Virus record (IMG/VR): IMGVR_UViG_3300015192_000002
Span: 1-55,483 of that record
DNA: 55,483 bases
Source of the DNA: a virus
Strand: one strand, 5' to 3'
The translations under genes and the position numbers were made by a program. Within the stretch, counting starts at the first letter, position 1. Each line of letters starts with the position of its first letter. The notes below the pieces were generated by a model. It searched no databases. It was given only the letters and a program-made list of their open reading frames with translations, and was not told where the DNA came from. This document shows, piece after piece, positions 7,630-16,649 of the stretch.

Positions 7630-8594
7630 AGAAGATGACCGACGTCAAATTCGCCACCGAGATGATCCCGCACCACCAGATGGCGATCGACATGGCGAAC
7701 GGCCTCTTGGGGTCTGGCACTGAACCCGCTCCCGAGATCGCGGCGATCGCCAGGAACATCCTCGTCACACAGCGGGCCGAGATCGACGAAATGCAGAAGT
7801 GGCTCGACTCCAGGGGCGATGACGCCCAAACGAAATCTTCCCCCAGGAGGGGCGGCGGTATGGACCTCAAAAACAAGAAGTCAGCACGTCCGGAGCGGAG
7901 CTTTGCCATCACCCGTCTGGAGATCAAGAAGGCCTCGCCCGACGGCAAGGTGGACGGCGAGGCCGGCGAACCCGACGGCAGCTTCGACGGATACGGGGCG
8001 CTCTTCAACAGCCCGCATCCGACCTCGGCGTGGAGCCTGCCTCCGGACTGGATGGACCTCGTCGCTCCGGGTGCATTCAAGCGCACGATGGGCGAGCACA
8101 AGGCGCGCGGCACGATGCCTGCCCTCCTCTGGATGCACGACCTCGCGGACCCGATGGGCGCGTGGAACGACATCTCAGAGGACAAGATCGGACTGGCGGT
8201 GGACGGCCAGCTCTGCCTCGACGTCCAGACGATCAAGGACCGGCATGCGCTGATGAAGATGGGAGCGGCCAAGGGGCTCTCCATCGGCTTCGTGCCGGTG
8301 AAGACCGAGATCGACGAGAAGGCCAAGCAGCGGCGGATCCTCGACGTGGACCTCTTCGAGATCAGCGTGGTGACGATCCCCGGGGATCCTTCCGCTGGTG
8401 TAACCGACATGAAGTCTTTCGATCCGAGCAACATCCGAGAATTGGAGGGCGCCCTGCGTGACGCGGGCCTGTCCTCCACCGAGGCCAAGCGGCTTCTCGC
8501 CGGTGGCTTCAAGGCTCTCTCGCAGCGTGACGCTGACGACGATGAGACCGCGCAGGCGTTCGAGAAGCTGATGAAGGCGCTGAAGGGCGAGTAG
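7626..8594 (+). CDS. DUF305 domain fused to HK97-type prohead protease
   Basis: 322 aa. Residues 1-62 form a DUF305 module: FATEMIPHHQMAIDMA near the start, then NILVTQRAEIDEMQKWL. After a basic linker, residues 85-240 are the capsid maturation (HK97 prohead) protease: FDGYGALFN, the LLWMHDL His region, MGAAKGLSIGFVPV with its Ser, and LFEISVVTIPGDPSAGV. DUF305 proteins are usually exported copper-associated proteins; there is no signal peptide here. The protease also has its own ribosome site inside the frame (ATG 7860), so two products are likely. It lies between portal and capsid genes as expected for the protease. Confidence 0.85.
   Translation: MKKMTDVKFATEMIPHHQMAIDMANGLLGSGTEPAPEIAAIARNILVTQRAEIDEMQKWLDSRGDDAQTKSSPRRGGGMDLKNKKSARPERSFAITRLEIKKASPDGKVDGEAGEPDGSFDGYGALFNSPHPTSAWSLPPDWMDLVAPGAFKRTMGEHKARGTMPALLWMHDLADPMGAWNDISEDKIGLAVDGQLCLDVQTIKDRHALMKMGAAKGLSIGFVPVKTEIDEKAKQRRILDVDLFEISVVTIPGDPSAGVTDMKSFDPSNIRELEGALRDAGLSSTEAKRLLAGGFKALSQRDADDDETAQAFEKLMKALKGE
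7845..7862 (+). promoter_or_regulatory. internal Shine-Dalgarno and in-frame start for the protease
   Basis: AGGAGG at 7845-7850 is 9 bases ahead of an ATG at 7860-7862, codon 79 of the fusion frame. It would give a 244-aa protease without DUF305. This is the best ribosome site in the local region, better than that at 7626, which relies on an ATGA overlap. Confidence 0.6.
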
Positions 8595-8704
8595 CCCCGC
8601 AGGCCACCCACCCACCTCACACAACCCGGCAACCAGCGCAGGCCCTGGACCGCACACGCGGCCCGGGGTGCTCGCGCTTCGTCGCCAGAAAGAAAAGGAA
8701 GCAG

Positions 8705-9982
8705 ATGGCAGAGTTCAACGTGCAGGAGAACTTCGGCAAGCTCCACGAGGCCGTCACCGCGCTCCGCGAAGAGCAGAAGAAGGGATCGGACGCGAGCAAG
8801 GACGTGCTCGCCAAGATCCACGCGGACGTGGCCGACAAGGACGCCAAGAACCAGGCGTTCATCGCGGCGCGCGAGGCGAAGGAGAAGGCCCTCAAGGGGC
8901 AGCTCGACGCGATCGAGGCCAAGCTGAACCGGCGCGACTTCGGCACCGGCAGCGGCGCCAGCGACCGCGAGCAGCAGGCACTGGAGCGCAAGGAGGCGTT
9001 CGTCGCCTACTGCCGCTTCGGCAACCCGAACAGCGACCGCGACGCCGAGCGGATCGAGCAGAAGTGGGCTCGGGTCCGCGAGGAGAAGGGCCTCAAGCTG
9101 GAGGCCAAGGCCCTCTCGGTGTCGGACGACACCGCGGGCGGCTACCTCGCGCCGACGGACTACGTGAAGGAGATCATCAAGGCGGTGGTGCTCATCTCCC
9201 CGTCGCGCGATCTCGTCAAGGTCCGGCAGACCAGCAGCAAGTCGGTCAGCCTGCCCAAGCGGACCGGCGCCGCGGCCGCTGTCTGGGTGGCGGAGAACGC
9301 GACCCGCAGCGAGTCCACCAACCCGACCTACGGGCTGCTGGAGTGCCCGGTCCACGAGATCACCGCCGAGGTGTACGTGACCTTCGCGGACCTCGAGGAC
9401 AGCGCCTTCGACCTGGAGGCCGAGCTGTCCGCTGAGTTCGCGGAGCAGTTCGCGAAGAGCGAGGGCGCCGCGGTGATCAACGGCAACGGCGTCGGCAAGC
9501 CGTTCGGCATCAACGACGCGGGCCAGGCCGTGCCCACCACGGCATCGGGCGGCACGACCACCATCCAGGACGCGAGCGGCCAGGCGAACGGCATCATCAA
9601 GTGCTTCCACGCCGTGAAGAGCGACTACGCGAAGAACGGTCGCTGGGGCCTGAACCGGACCACCCTCGGCAGCGTGCGCAGCCTGCAGGACTCGCAGAAG
9701 CGGTACCTCTGGGAGCCGTCGCCGGCCGTCGGCATGCCGTCGATGATCCTCGGGGCGCCGTACACCGAGCTGCCCGACATGGACAACGAGGGCGCCAACA
9801 AGTTCCCGATGGCGTTCGGGGACTGGAAGCGGGCGTACACCTTGGTGGACCGCCTCTCCATCTCTGTGCTGCGCGACCCGTACACCAAGGCGGGCAGCGG
9901 CCAGGTGAAGTTCCTCGCGCGCCGCCGCGTGGGCGGCCAGGTCGTGCTGGCCGAGGCATTGAACCTGCTGAAGTGCGCGTAA
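8705..9982 (+). CDS. major capsid protein, HK97 fold
   Basis: 425 aa. Residues 1-80 are a charged helical delta-domain that the protease would remove; residues about 120-425 carry HK97 capsid features (AGGYLAPTDYVKEIIKAVVLISPSR, then NGNGVGKPFGI, GAPYTELPDMDN and AFGDWKRAYTLVDRL). A GGAAG motif precedes the ATG. The 110 bases before it (8595-8704) hold no recognisable gene. Confidence 0.95.
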   Translation: MAEFNVQENFGKLHEAVTALREEQKKGSDASKDVLAKIHADVADKDAKNQAFIAAREAKEKALKGQLDAIEAKLNRRDFGTGSGASDREQQALERKEAFVAYCRFGNPNSDRDAERIEQKWARVREEKGLKLEAKALSVSDDTAGGYLAPTDYVKEIIKAVVLISPSRDLVKVRQTSSKSVSLPKRTGAAAAVWVAENATRSESTNPTYGLLECPVHEITAEVYVTFADLEDSAFDLEAELSAEFAEQFAKSEGAAVINGNGVGKPFGINDAGQAVPTTASGGTTTIQDASGQANGIIKCFHAVKSDYAKNGRWGLNRTTLGSVRSLQDSQKRYLWEPSPAVGMPSMILGAPYTELPDMDNEGANKFPMAFGDWKRAYTLVDRLSISVLRDPYTKAGSGQVKFLARRRVGGQVVLAEALNLLKCA

Positions 9983-9993
9983 GCGCCTGACCC

Positions 9994-10019
9994 GGGGCCG
10001 GTGCAGTTCGGCCGGCTCC
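9994..10019 (+). terminator. stem-loop after the capsid gene
   Basis: GGGGCCGG pairs with CCGGCTCC (8 bp, one G-T pair) around a 10-base loop, 12 bases after the capsid stop. The tail is pyrimidine-rich, not a T run, so it may be an RNA-stabilising or weak termination hairpin. Confidence 0.4.
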
Positions 10020-10099
10020 GTCTCCCTTCCTCTTCCACACCCATTCCCGACGCGCGCCGGGCACCGCGCGCGATCCCCTCACACAAGGAGGCCACGCAC

Positions 10100-10519
10100 A
10101 TGCGCGACCTGCACAACAACATCAAGTCCAGCCGGGCCATCAGCCCGGCGGCGGCCATCACCGGCAACACCACCACCGACAGCCAGATCATCGACATGCA
10201 GGGCTTCGAGTCGGCGGAGTTCCTCATGCAGGCCGGCGTCATCACCGACGGCACCTTCGCCTACAAGATCCAGGAGGGCGACGCGGCCAACCTGTCGGAC
10301 GCGGCGGACGTCGCCACGATCGACTACCTTGGCGCGGTCGGGTCATTCGTCGCGACGACCGACAACAACGCCTCCAAGAAGATCGGCTACCGCGGCGGCA
10401 AGCGGTACCTCCGGCTGCGCCTGACCCAGTCGGGCGCGACCTCGGGCGGGTTCATCGCGGCGGTCGCTGTGCAGAGCCATGGCCGCAACAACGCGGGCGG
10501 TCCCGCCGTCTCGCCGTAA
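10100..10519 (+). CDS. probable capsid-associated structural protein
   Basis: 139 aa with a strong AAGGAGG ribosome site, which excludes the longer upstream frame. It is a Thr/Ala/Gly-rich beta protein (SQIIDMQGFESAEFLMQAG, RYLRLRLTQSG) placed right after the capsid gene and flanked by hairpins, the usual place for decoration or head-fibre proteins. The strong ribosome site suggests high expression. Confidence 0.65.
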   Translation: MRDLHNNIKSSRAISPAAAITGNTTTDSQIIDMQGFESAEFLMQAGVITDGTFAYKIQEGDAANLSDAADVATIDYLGAVGSFVATTDNNASKKIGYRGGKRYLRLRLTQSGATSGGFIAAVAVQSHGRNNAGGPAVSP

Positions 10520-10535
10520 CACACGCAGTTCCGGA

Positions 10536-10575
10536 AGCGCGGGCGGTGCCTCTTCGCCGCCCGCGCTCCTCTTTT
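10536..10575 (+). terminator. rho-independent terminator-like hairpin
   Basis: AGCGCGGGCGG (10536-10546) pairs perfectly with CCGCCCGCGCT (10557-10567) over 11 bp, followed by CCTCTTTT. It separates the capsid/decoration genes from the connector genes and may lower expression of the latter. Confidence 0.65.
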
Positions 10576-10592
10576 CGGAAAGGACGTAACCG

Positions 10593-11444
10593 ATGGTCGG
10601 AGACCTCACCACGCTCGCGAAGGTGAAGTCCTATCTCGCCATCGATCCGTACGACGCCTCGGCCGACGCGGTGCTCTCGACGCTCATCAGCACGCAGTCT
10701 CGGCTGTTTCGGTCGAAGGCGCGACGGGACATCCTCTACCAGAAGTACACCGAGACACGGGACGGCACCGGGCAGCCGGGGATCGAGCCGTGGCAGTACC
10801 CGGTGCAGAGCGTCGTCTCGGTGCTCATTGACAACGTGACGATCCCCGCAGAGCCGACAACGGTCGCGGGAGACGCGCCGCAGTATGGCTGGGTGCTCTC
10901 GCGGGACCGCATCGAGATCGTGCGCTACCCGGACAGCCTGACCGGCTTTGTTCCGGACTACGGCGGGTTCGGCTACGGGTCGAGCCCGTACAGGTTCAGC
11001 CGCGGGAGCGGCAACGTCGTCCTGACCTATTGGGCCGGCTACTTCGTGAGCGGCGAGGCCGGGACCATTCCCGGATCGCCCTACCAGGTGCAGGCGCAGG
11101 ACAATTTCTACAGCGACTCCGGCGTGACGTTCGCGAGCGGAGGCGCTGCGCTGACGAAGGTCACGAGCGCACCGACCGCCAGCCAGTACAGCGTCAGCGC
11201 GACGGGGCTCTACACATTCGCCGCGGCGGACACCGGCAAGGGTGTGCTCCTCTCCTACGCGGTGGTGCCGGCGGACATCGAGCAGGCCGTGACCGATATG
11301 GTCGCGTGGGTCTACGCGCGGCGCACTCGCGAGGCCACCCGCAGCAAGAGCGGCATCGGCGGGGAGTCGATCGTCTACCAGACCGATGCGATCCCGCCAT
11401 CGGCGCAGGCCGTGATCGACCTCTACGAACGGCAGCAGGTCTGA
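10593..11444 (+). CDS. head-tail connector with inserted beta domain
   Basis: 283 aa. N-terminal LTTLAKVKSYLAI and the C-terminal YAVVPADIEQAVTDMVAWVYARR are typical of gp6/gp15-like head completion adaptors. The family is usually 100-200 aa. The extra length comes partly from a beta module at about residues 165-225, ALTKVTSAPTASQYSVS then GLYTFAAAD, which recurs in the tail tube protein. It docks under the portal. Confidence 0.75.
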   Translation: MVGDLTTLAKVKSYLAIDPYDASADAVLSTLISTQSRLFRSKARRDILYQKYTETRDGTGQPGIEPWQYPVQSVVSVLIDNVTIPAEPTTVAGDAPQYGWVLSRDRIEIVRYPDSLTGFVPDYGGFGYGSSPYRFSRGSGNVVLTYWAGYFVSGEAGTIPGSPYQVQAQDNFYSDSGVTFASGGAALTKVTSAPTASQYSVSATGLYTFAAADTGKGVLLSYAVVPADIEQAVTDMVAWVYARRTREATRSKSGIGGESIVYQTDAIPPSAQAVIDLYERQQV

Positions 11445-11446
11445 CC

Positions 11447-11659
11447 ATGGCGAGCCAAAGCGAGAAGGCCAAGGCGCACCGCGAGCGGCAGGCGCTCCGG
11501 TCCCCGGATGCGCTGGGCGGGATCAAGATCCTGCCGGGCTACCCGAACCGCCACGCGCGCAGGCTCGCTGCCTCGACGAATGGCAAACTCGCGCAGGCCG
11601 TGGTCGATCGCGACGCCGAGAAGCTGCAGGCGGCTCTCGCGGAGAAGCCCACCCCATGA
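11447..11659 (+). CDS. small hypothetical structural-region protein
   Basis: 70 aa from ATG 11447, very basic N-terminal half and an Ala-rich helix at the end. Stop overlaps the next ATG. Nothing is recognisable beyond its place in the head-tail joining cluster. Confidence 0.55.
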   Translation: MASQSEKAKAHRERQALRSPDALGGIKILPGYPNRHARRLAASTNGKLAQAVVDRDAEKLQAALAEKPTP

Positions 11660-12120
11660 TCTCCGTCACAACCACCGTCAGCAACGAGGGCCTCCTCCGG
11701 CGATTCGAACACGCCGGCTCCGCCATCCGCGCGCGCATCCGCACGGCGCTGGGCTACATCGGCCAGCAGGTGGCAGACCGTGCCCGGGCCGGCGCTCCGC
11801 ATCGGACCGGCGACCTGCAGGGCAGCATCGCTCCCTTCTACGTCGAGACGCAGAACAAGCAGGCCGAAGTGATCAAGGCGGGCGCGTTCTACGCGATCTT
11901 CCTTGAGCACGGCACCGTTTCCCACGGCGGCGCGCACAACAAGAACGCGGGCAAGGGGAAGAAGGCCAAACTCTCCCGACTGCACCAGTTGCGCGCGCAA
12001 GGCGTGTGGCGCATCCAGCCGCGGCCCTTCATGTCGCCTGCGCTGGCGGCGCTGCGGTCGCAGATCCACGCCGACCTGTCTGCGGCTCTGACGGGCGCGG
12101 TTGAGGACGCGAAGGAATGA
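11656..12120 (+). CDS. HK97 gp10-like tail completion protein
   Basis: 154 aa. The pattern RAGAPHRTGDLQGSI, AGAFYAIFLEHGT and RPFMSPALAA is diagnostic of the HK97 gp10/neck family, which links tail to head. An Ala/Lys-rich loop with KNAGKGKKAKLS is inserted in the middle. ATGA overlaps at both ends. Confidence 0.88.
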   Translation: MISVTTTVSNEGLLRRFEHAGSAIRARIRTALGYIGQQVADRARAGAPHRTGDLQGSIAPFYVETQNKQAEVIKAGAFYAIFLEHGTVSHGGAHNKNAGKGKKAKLSRLHQLRAQGVWRIQPRPFMSPALAALRSQIHADLSAALTGAVEDAKE

Positions 12121-12578
12121 GCGCGAAGAGAGAGCAGGTCCAAGCTGCGCTTCTCTCCCGGCTCGTGTCTTCGCTTGGGTCAAGCATCAAGTCGAGCACG
12201 CGCTACTACGTGGACTTCTCCAAGCTCTCGCCGGAGAGGCAGCCGGCGCTGTCGGTCATCGCCGTCTCATCCACCGCGCAGTACGAGCCGGGCCTGCCGG
12301 CGAAGTGGATGCAGCAGGCGATGGTCGTTCTCTACGTCCGGACGCCGAACGAGACGAACACCACGCCAGAGACGCTGCTCTTCTCGCTGATCGAGCAGGT
12401 GGAGACAGCACTCCAGCGCCAGCCGAGCGAACTCGGCAACATGACCGACGATTACGGAACGACGCTCGGCGCGCTCGTTTGGACCTGCCACATCACCGAT
12501 CTGCACATCCATCACGGCCTCGGTGACGGGCAGGCCGCCGCATCGCTCACCGTCGAGATGCTCGTCTACCCGTCGTAA
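12117..12578 (+). CDS. tail terminator-like protein
   Basis: 153 aa, following the gp10-like gene as in lambda/HK97 neck order. A central MVVLYVRTPNETNTTPETLLFSLIEQVETAL and a final beta strand resemble tail terminator proteins that cap the tube. Assignment rests mainly on order and secondary structure. Confidence 0.6.
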   Translation: MSAKREQVQAALLSRLVSSLGSSIKSSTRYYVDFSKLSPERQPALSVIAVSSTAQYEPGLPAKWMQQAMVVLYVRTPNETNTTPETLLFSLIEQVETALQRQPSELGNMTDDYGTTLGALVWTCHITDLHIHHGLGDGQAAASLTVEMLVYPS

Positions 12579-12659
12579 CTCCGCAGCCCCTCTTCGCACC
12601 GCTAACCCGCTCGGCGCCTCCGCGCGCCCGGGCATTCGTCCGCCCATCGGAGGCAAACC

Positions 12660-13418
12660 GTGCAAGTCAATTTCGGTGTTGGCAATCTCACCCTGATCCC
12701 CCCCTCGACGGCGACGGACCCGACGCCGCTCCTCATCGGCGTCCTCCAGGACGTGCAGATCGACTACTCCAGCGCGAAGAAGATGCTCTACGGCGCCAAG
12801 CAGTTCGCGGTGGCCGCGGCTGACGCGGAAGCCAAGCTCACCGGCAAGGCGAAATTCGCGCAGATCAAGGGCGGTCTCCTGCTCGCGGCCTTCGCGGGCG
12901 CAACCAGCGTGGCCGGCGAGACGACGGAGGTCACTGACGCGAGCACCGCGATCCCGACCACGCCGTTTCAGATCACCGTCTCCGGCTCCGCGACCTACGT
13001 CGAAGACCTCGGCGTGGTGAACGCGGCGACCAACGCGCCGCTGACCCAGGTGCCGAGCGCTCCGACTGCCGGGCAGTATTCGCACGCGGCCGGCGTCTAC
13101 ACCTTCGCATCGGCGGACAACGTCTCGGGGATCTCGGTCAAGATCAGCTACACGAAGACCGTCTCGGCGGTGGGCAAGACGATCTCCCTCGGCAACCCGC
13201 TGATGGGGATCTCGACCACCTACGTGCTGGACCTCTTCAACGACACGGGCGCCAACTCCGCCAAGCCGTACGGTGTCCGGCTCTCCGCCGTCGTCATCCC
13301 CAAGCTGGCGCTCGCGTTCAAGAACGCCGACTTCACCATGCACGACATCGACTTCGAGGCGCTGGACGACGGCACCGGCTCGGCCTCGTCGATCCTCAAG
13401 GCGATCACGGTCGAATAA
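12660..13418 (+). CDS. major tail (tube) protein
   Basis: 252 aa from a GTG start with CGGAGG upstream. N-terminal FGVGNLTLIP and VLQDVQIDYSSAKKMLYGAKQFAVAAADAEAKLTGKAKF are typical of tail tube subunits. Residues about 105-170 hold the same beta module seen in the connector at 10593 (LTQVPSAPTAGQYS, VYTFASAD). It stacks into the tube around the tape measure. Confidence 0.85.
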   Translation: MQVNFGVGNLTLIPPSTATDPTPLLIGVLQDVQIDYSSAKKMLYGAKQFAVAAADAEAKLTGKAKFAQIKGGLLLAAFAGATSVAGETTEVTDASTAIPTTPFQITVSGSATYVEDLGVVNAATNAPLTQVPSAPTAGQYSHAAGVYTFASADNVSGISVKISYTKTVSAVGKTISLGNPLMGISTTYVLDLFNDTGANSAKPYGVRLSAVVIPKLALAFKNADFTMHDIDFEALDDGTGSASSILKAITVE

Positions 13419-13727
13419 ATGGGCGCTCAGTTCACGACCGCCGAAGGGGCAGTGCTCAAGCTGTCCCCCTTCGTGCTGGCGGCGACTCGCGTCTGCTTGC
13501 CCAAGATCACCGAGATGCAGCAGCCAGACGTGCCGATGGAGCGCGCGACCGGACTGATGGTCGAAGTGATCGTCGAGGCGCTGCGCCGGCAGAATCCGGA
13601 CGTGACGGCGGCGTGGCTGGACGAGCACATCCAGACGCAGGAGCTGGGCGATCTGCTCGCGGCGGTGCTGGCGGCATCGGGCCTGCGGAAGCGAGCGGAC
13701 GAGCCGGGGGAAGTGAAGAGCCCGTAG
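13419..13727 (+). CDS. tail assembly chaperone (G-like)
   Basis: 102 aa directly between tube and tape-measure genes. Helical, with VPMERATGLMVEVIVEALRRQNPDVTAAWLDEHI. This is the position of lambda G; translation probably continues into the next frame at 13706-13712 for a minority of ribosomes. Confidence 0.75.
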   Translation: MGAQFTTAEGAVLKLSPFVLAATRVCLPKITEMQQPDVPMERATGLMVEVIVEALRRQNPDVTAAWLDEHIQTQELGDLLAAVLAASGLRKRADEPGEVKSP

Positions 13728-13987
13728 ACTGGGTCGGGCTCTACGGGCTCCTCTGCACGGCGCTGCACAAGACGCACGCCGAAGTCGGCGAGATGCTGCT
13801 CGGCGAAGTGGAAGAGCACATCGCCTACTGGAACGAGTTCCCGCCGCCGCACATCTCCCTGCGAATGCTGGCGCAGGCGATGGCCGGATGGAAGCCGCCG
13901 CCGAAACTGAAGCTGCAGGCAGGCACCTTGAAGCCGTCGAGCAAAGAAGACGTGGCCGCGTTCATTGCGGCCGTGACCGGAGGCTGA
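13709..13987 (+). CDS. tail assembly chaperone T extension (-1 frameshift product)
   Basis: This frame has no good start and overlaps the end of the G-like gene in the -1 frame. A slippery GGGGGAA at 13706-13712 (G codon GGG then GAA) would join G to GSEEPVDWVGLYGLLC and the next 80 residues, ending at 13987 just before the tape measure. G/GT frameshifting is conserved in long-tailed phages. The heptamer is not the lambda one, so the exact slip point is inferred. Confidence 0.65.
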   Translation, partial: GSEEPVDWVGLYGLLCTALHKTHAEVGEMLLGEVEEHIAYWNEFPPPHISLRMLAQAMAGWKPPPKLKLQAGTLKPSSKEDVAAFIAAVTGG

Positions 13988-13991
13988 CCCC

Positions 13992-15698
13992 ATGCCTGAC
14001 AGCGCGCTGAATGTCGAAGTCCGCGTCGGCTCCGACGGGGCGGTCAAGGGCTTCAAGATCGCCTCCAGCGCCGCGACGGATGCGGCAGAGTTGATCAGGT
14101 CGAGCCTTGCGACGCTCGGCAAGGAGTCCACACACGCGAAGGAGAAGCACGAGGGCCTTGTCTCTACGATGCGGGAATTCAAGAAGGAGGCGACGCAGAA
14201 CAGCCGCGTGGCGCGCTTCTTCGCGAATGACCTGGCGGCGATCGTGCCCGGCGCCTCGGGGGCCGCCGGAGCGCTGAGAAGTCTGATCGGGATCGGCCTT
14301 GGCGGGGCGTCGCTCTTTTCCGGCATCGAGTTGGGCGTGTTCGCGCTGGAGCATGTAACCGAGCGCTTTCACGAGATGGCCGAAGAGCAGAAAAAGGCCA
14401 AGGAGGAGTTCGCGAAGTGGACGGCCGAACTGGAGGCCGGCAGCAAGAAGGTGGTGGAGTCTGTCGCCGCGGAGATGATGGCTATCAACGGCGCCTCCAA
14501 GGCGGAGATGGCCGCGCACAAGGACCTGACGCCACTGCTCGACGAGCGGCTGCAGTGGAAGGAGAAACTCGCCACCGCGGAGCACGCCCTGGCTGCCGCA
14601 GAGGGCGAGACGGCCGCGGACGAGTTCGCCGAAATCGCTCGCGCCAAGGCAATCGCTGACGCAACCATGGCTCGCGCCGACGCCATCGCGCACCTCGCCC
14701 AGCTGTCGCACGCTTTCGTGGCTCGCGCCGAGCCCATCTCCCATCTCGGAGACGCGGAGGACAAGGAGCACGCCCGCAAGGCAGAAGAGGAGCACGATCT
14801 ACTGCTGACGGAGCTGGAGAAATCAGAGAAGGAGTTCTCCGCGCACATTCTCCAGATGCGCACCGCGCTGGCAAGAGGCGAGGAAAAGATCGAGCTCGAA
14901 AACGCCGCCAAGATCGAGGAGATCAACGCCAAATACGGGGCGGGCACCGTGAGCGCACATGCCGCGATTGCCGTGCAGTCTCAACTCTACGTCAAGCAGA
15001 CCAACGATTTCCGGGAGGCTGAGGAAAAGAAGATCACCGATCGCATCATCGACCTGGAAGCGAAGGCCGCCGAGAAGATCCGCCACCTGCGCCACGAGCA
15101 GGATCAGCAACGCGCGGAGTTCGCGGTCAAGCTCAGCGAGTCGGCCAAGAAGGAGCTCGACGAGGAGATCGCGGTGGCGAAGGGTATCGGGCAAGCCTTC
15201 GGAGCCACGTTCGCCGGCATCGCCGACGGCACGATGAATGCGGCCGGCGCATTCAAGACCCTGGCGAAGGCGGTCATTGAGGCGGCGGTCAAGTCGGTGG
15301 AGGCATACGCAGCAAGCGCGGCGGCGGCGGCCTACTTTGCGGAGGCTGGCATCCCCGTGGTCGGCCCCATCCTGGGTGCTGCCGCGGCGGCCACCGCCGG
15401 AGCATTTGTTCTTGCCTTGGTCGGCAACATCCCGAGCGCGGCCGGCGGTTACGACATCCCTGCCGGCCTCAACCCGGTAGTGCAGACCCACGCGAGGGAG
15501 ATGATCCTCCCTGCGCATCTGGCGGACGGGTTCCGCAACATGATCGATGGCGGAGGAGGCCCTGGCGGTGGGGGCGGAGGAGGCGGCCCGCACGTCCACA
15601 TCCACGCCATGGACGGCGTCAGCGTGCAGCGGGTGGTCGAAAGCCCTGCCTTCGCGCGCGCGATCCACGAGGCGCGGCGCAATGGGCTGGTGGAATAA
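13992..15698 (+). CDS. tape measure protein (short)
   Basis: 568 aa of mainly coiled coil (residues 110-400), then a hydrophobic Ala/Gly segment (about 440-490) and a C-terminal GGYDIPAGLNPVVQTHAREMILP signature followed by a Gly-rich linker and VHIHAMDG. It sets tail length; at about 1.5 angstrom per residue it would give a tail near 85 nm, short for a siphovirus. Confidence 0.85.
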   Translation: MPDSALNVEVRVGSDGAVKGFKIASSAATDAAELIRSSLATLGKESTHAKEKHEGLVSTMREFKKEATQNSRVARFFANDLAAIVPGASGAAGALRSLIGIGLGGASLFSGIELGVFALEHVTERFHEMAEEQKKAKEEFAKWTAELEAGSKKVVESVAAEMMAINGASKAEMAAHKDLTPLLDERLQWKEKLATAEHALAAAEGETAADEFAEIARAKAIADATMARADAIAHLAQLSHAFVARAEPISHLGDAEDKEHARKAEEEHDLLLTELEKSEKEFSAHILQMRTALARGEEKIELENAAKIEEINAKYGAGTVSAHAAIAVQSQLYVKQTNDFREAEEKKITDRIIDLEAKAAEKIRHLRHEQDQQRAEFAVKLSESAKKELDEEIAVAKGIGQAFGATFAGIADGTMNAAGAFKTLAKAVIEAAVKSVEAYAASAAAAAYFAEAGIPVVGPILGAAAAATAGAFVLALVGNIPSAAGGYDIPAGLNPVVQTHAREMILPAHLADGFRNMIDGGGGPGGGGGGGGPHVHIHAMDGVSVQRVVESPAFARAIHEARRNGLVE

Positions 15699-16637
15699 GT
15701 GTCGAATCTGATCTTTCCATCCACGCTCCCCGGCTGCGTGCTCACCGGCAGGGAAGCGCTGGACGATGACGCGCTGATCGAGGAGTCGCTCTCCAAGAGA
15801 GAGCTGCGCTCGACGTGGTCCACATACGGCAGGTATCGCTACGAGTTCACGTTCAGCGTGCTCCGCTCTGCAACGGCATTCGTGGAATACCAGAAGGTGC
15901 TGGGCTTCCGCTCGCGGCATCGCGGCACGCTGGACTCGTTCCTGCTGACGGACGCAGAGGACAACACCGTCACCGCCCATCCCTTCGGCATTGGCGACGG
16001 GGTGACGACGTCCTTTCAGCTTCAGCGGACGCTGGTGGCGAGCACCGACCTCGCGGCAGCGGCGAGCCGGGCCTACTGGCCGACGATGGGCGACGGCTAC
16101 GAGCCGATATGGGACGTGAACAGCGCCCCCGCCATCTACAAGGACACGGGCGGCGGCCCGGTGCTGCAGGTCTTGAGCGTCGATTACACGCTGCCGGGGC
16201 TGGGCACGGTCACCTTCACCGCGGCGCCCGCAGCGAATGCGATCCTCACCTGGACCGGCACCTACTACCGCCGGGTCCGTTTCGAGTCGGCATCGCTTCC
16301 GACGGGCCGCATCGTCAGCGGTCTGTGGTCGGCGAAGTGCACGCTCATCTCGATCAAGTCTCAGGAGGCTACTCCGCCCATGGTGCCCCCGCAATTCGGG
16401 CTCACGCCCAAGTCCGAGACGCCCACCGGCACCATCAACGGGACGACCGGCAGCGACGGCAACGCGACGTTCACGCTCTCGCACACGCCTGTCGGCCCGG
16501 TCGCGATCTACCGCAACAGCATCCGGCTCACGCAGGGCGTGGACTACACCGTCGCTAGCGCGACGATCACGGCCATCGCTCCGAACATCCCGATCGCTGG
16601 CGACTCCTACGTCGCTGACTACTTCTACACGGTCTGA
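15699..16637 (+). CDS. DUF2460-type distal tail protein
   Basis: 312 aa from GTG. The opening IFPSTLPGCVLTGREALDDDALI and FRSRHRGTLDSFLLTDAEDNTVTAHPFGIGDG fit DUF2460 (gene transfer agent g12 family), which forms the distal tail ring. The C-terminal 80 residues (TGTINGTTGSDGNATFTLSHTP) look like an added Ig-like fold. Confidence 0.8.
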   Translation: MSNLIFPSTLPGCVLTGREALDDDALIEESLSKRELRSTWSTYGRYRYEFTFSVLRSATAFVEYQKVLGFRSRHRGTLDSFLLTDAEDNTVTAHPFGIGDGVTTSFQLQRTLVASTDLAAAASRAYWPTMGDGYEPIWDVNSAPAIYKDTGGGPVLQVLSVDYTLPGLGTVTFTAAPAANAILTWTGTYYRRVRFESASLPTGRIVSGLWSAKCTLISIKSQEATPPMVPPQFGLTPKSETPTGTINGTTGSDGNATFTLSHTPVGPVAIYRNSIRLTQGVDYTVASATITAIAPNIPIAGDSYVADYFYTV

Positions 16638-16649
16638 GGCCCACCGCCC

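Noticed and set aside
12267-13628. 453-aa minus frame across tail tube genes
   Set aside because: Low-complexity Arg/Gly/Val shadow of tail genes; no motif and no ribosome site.
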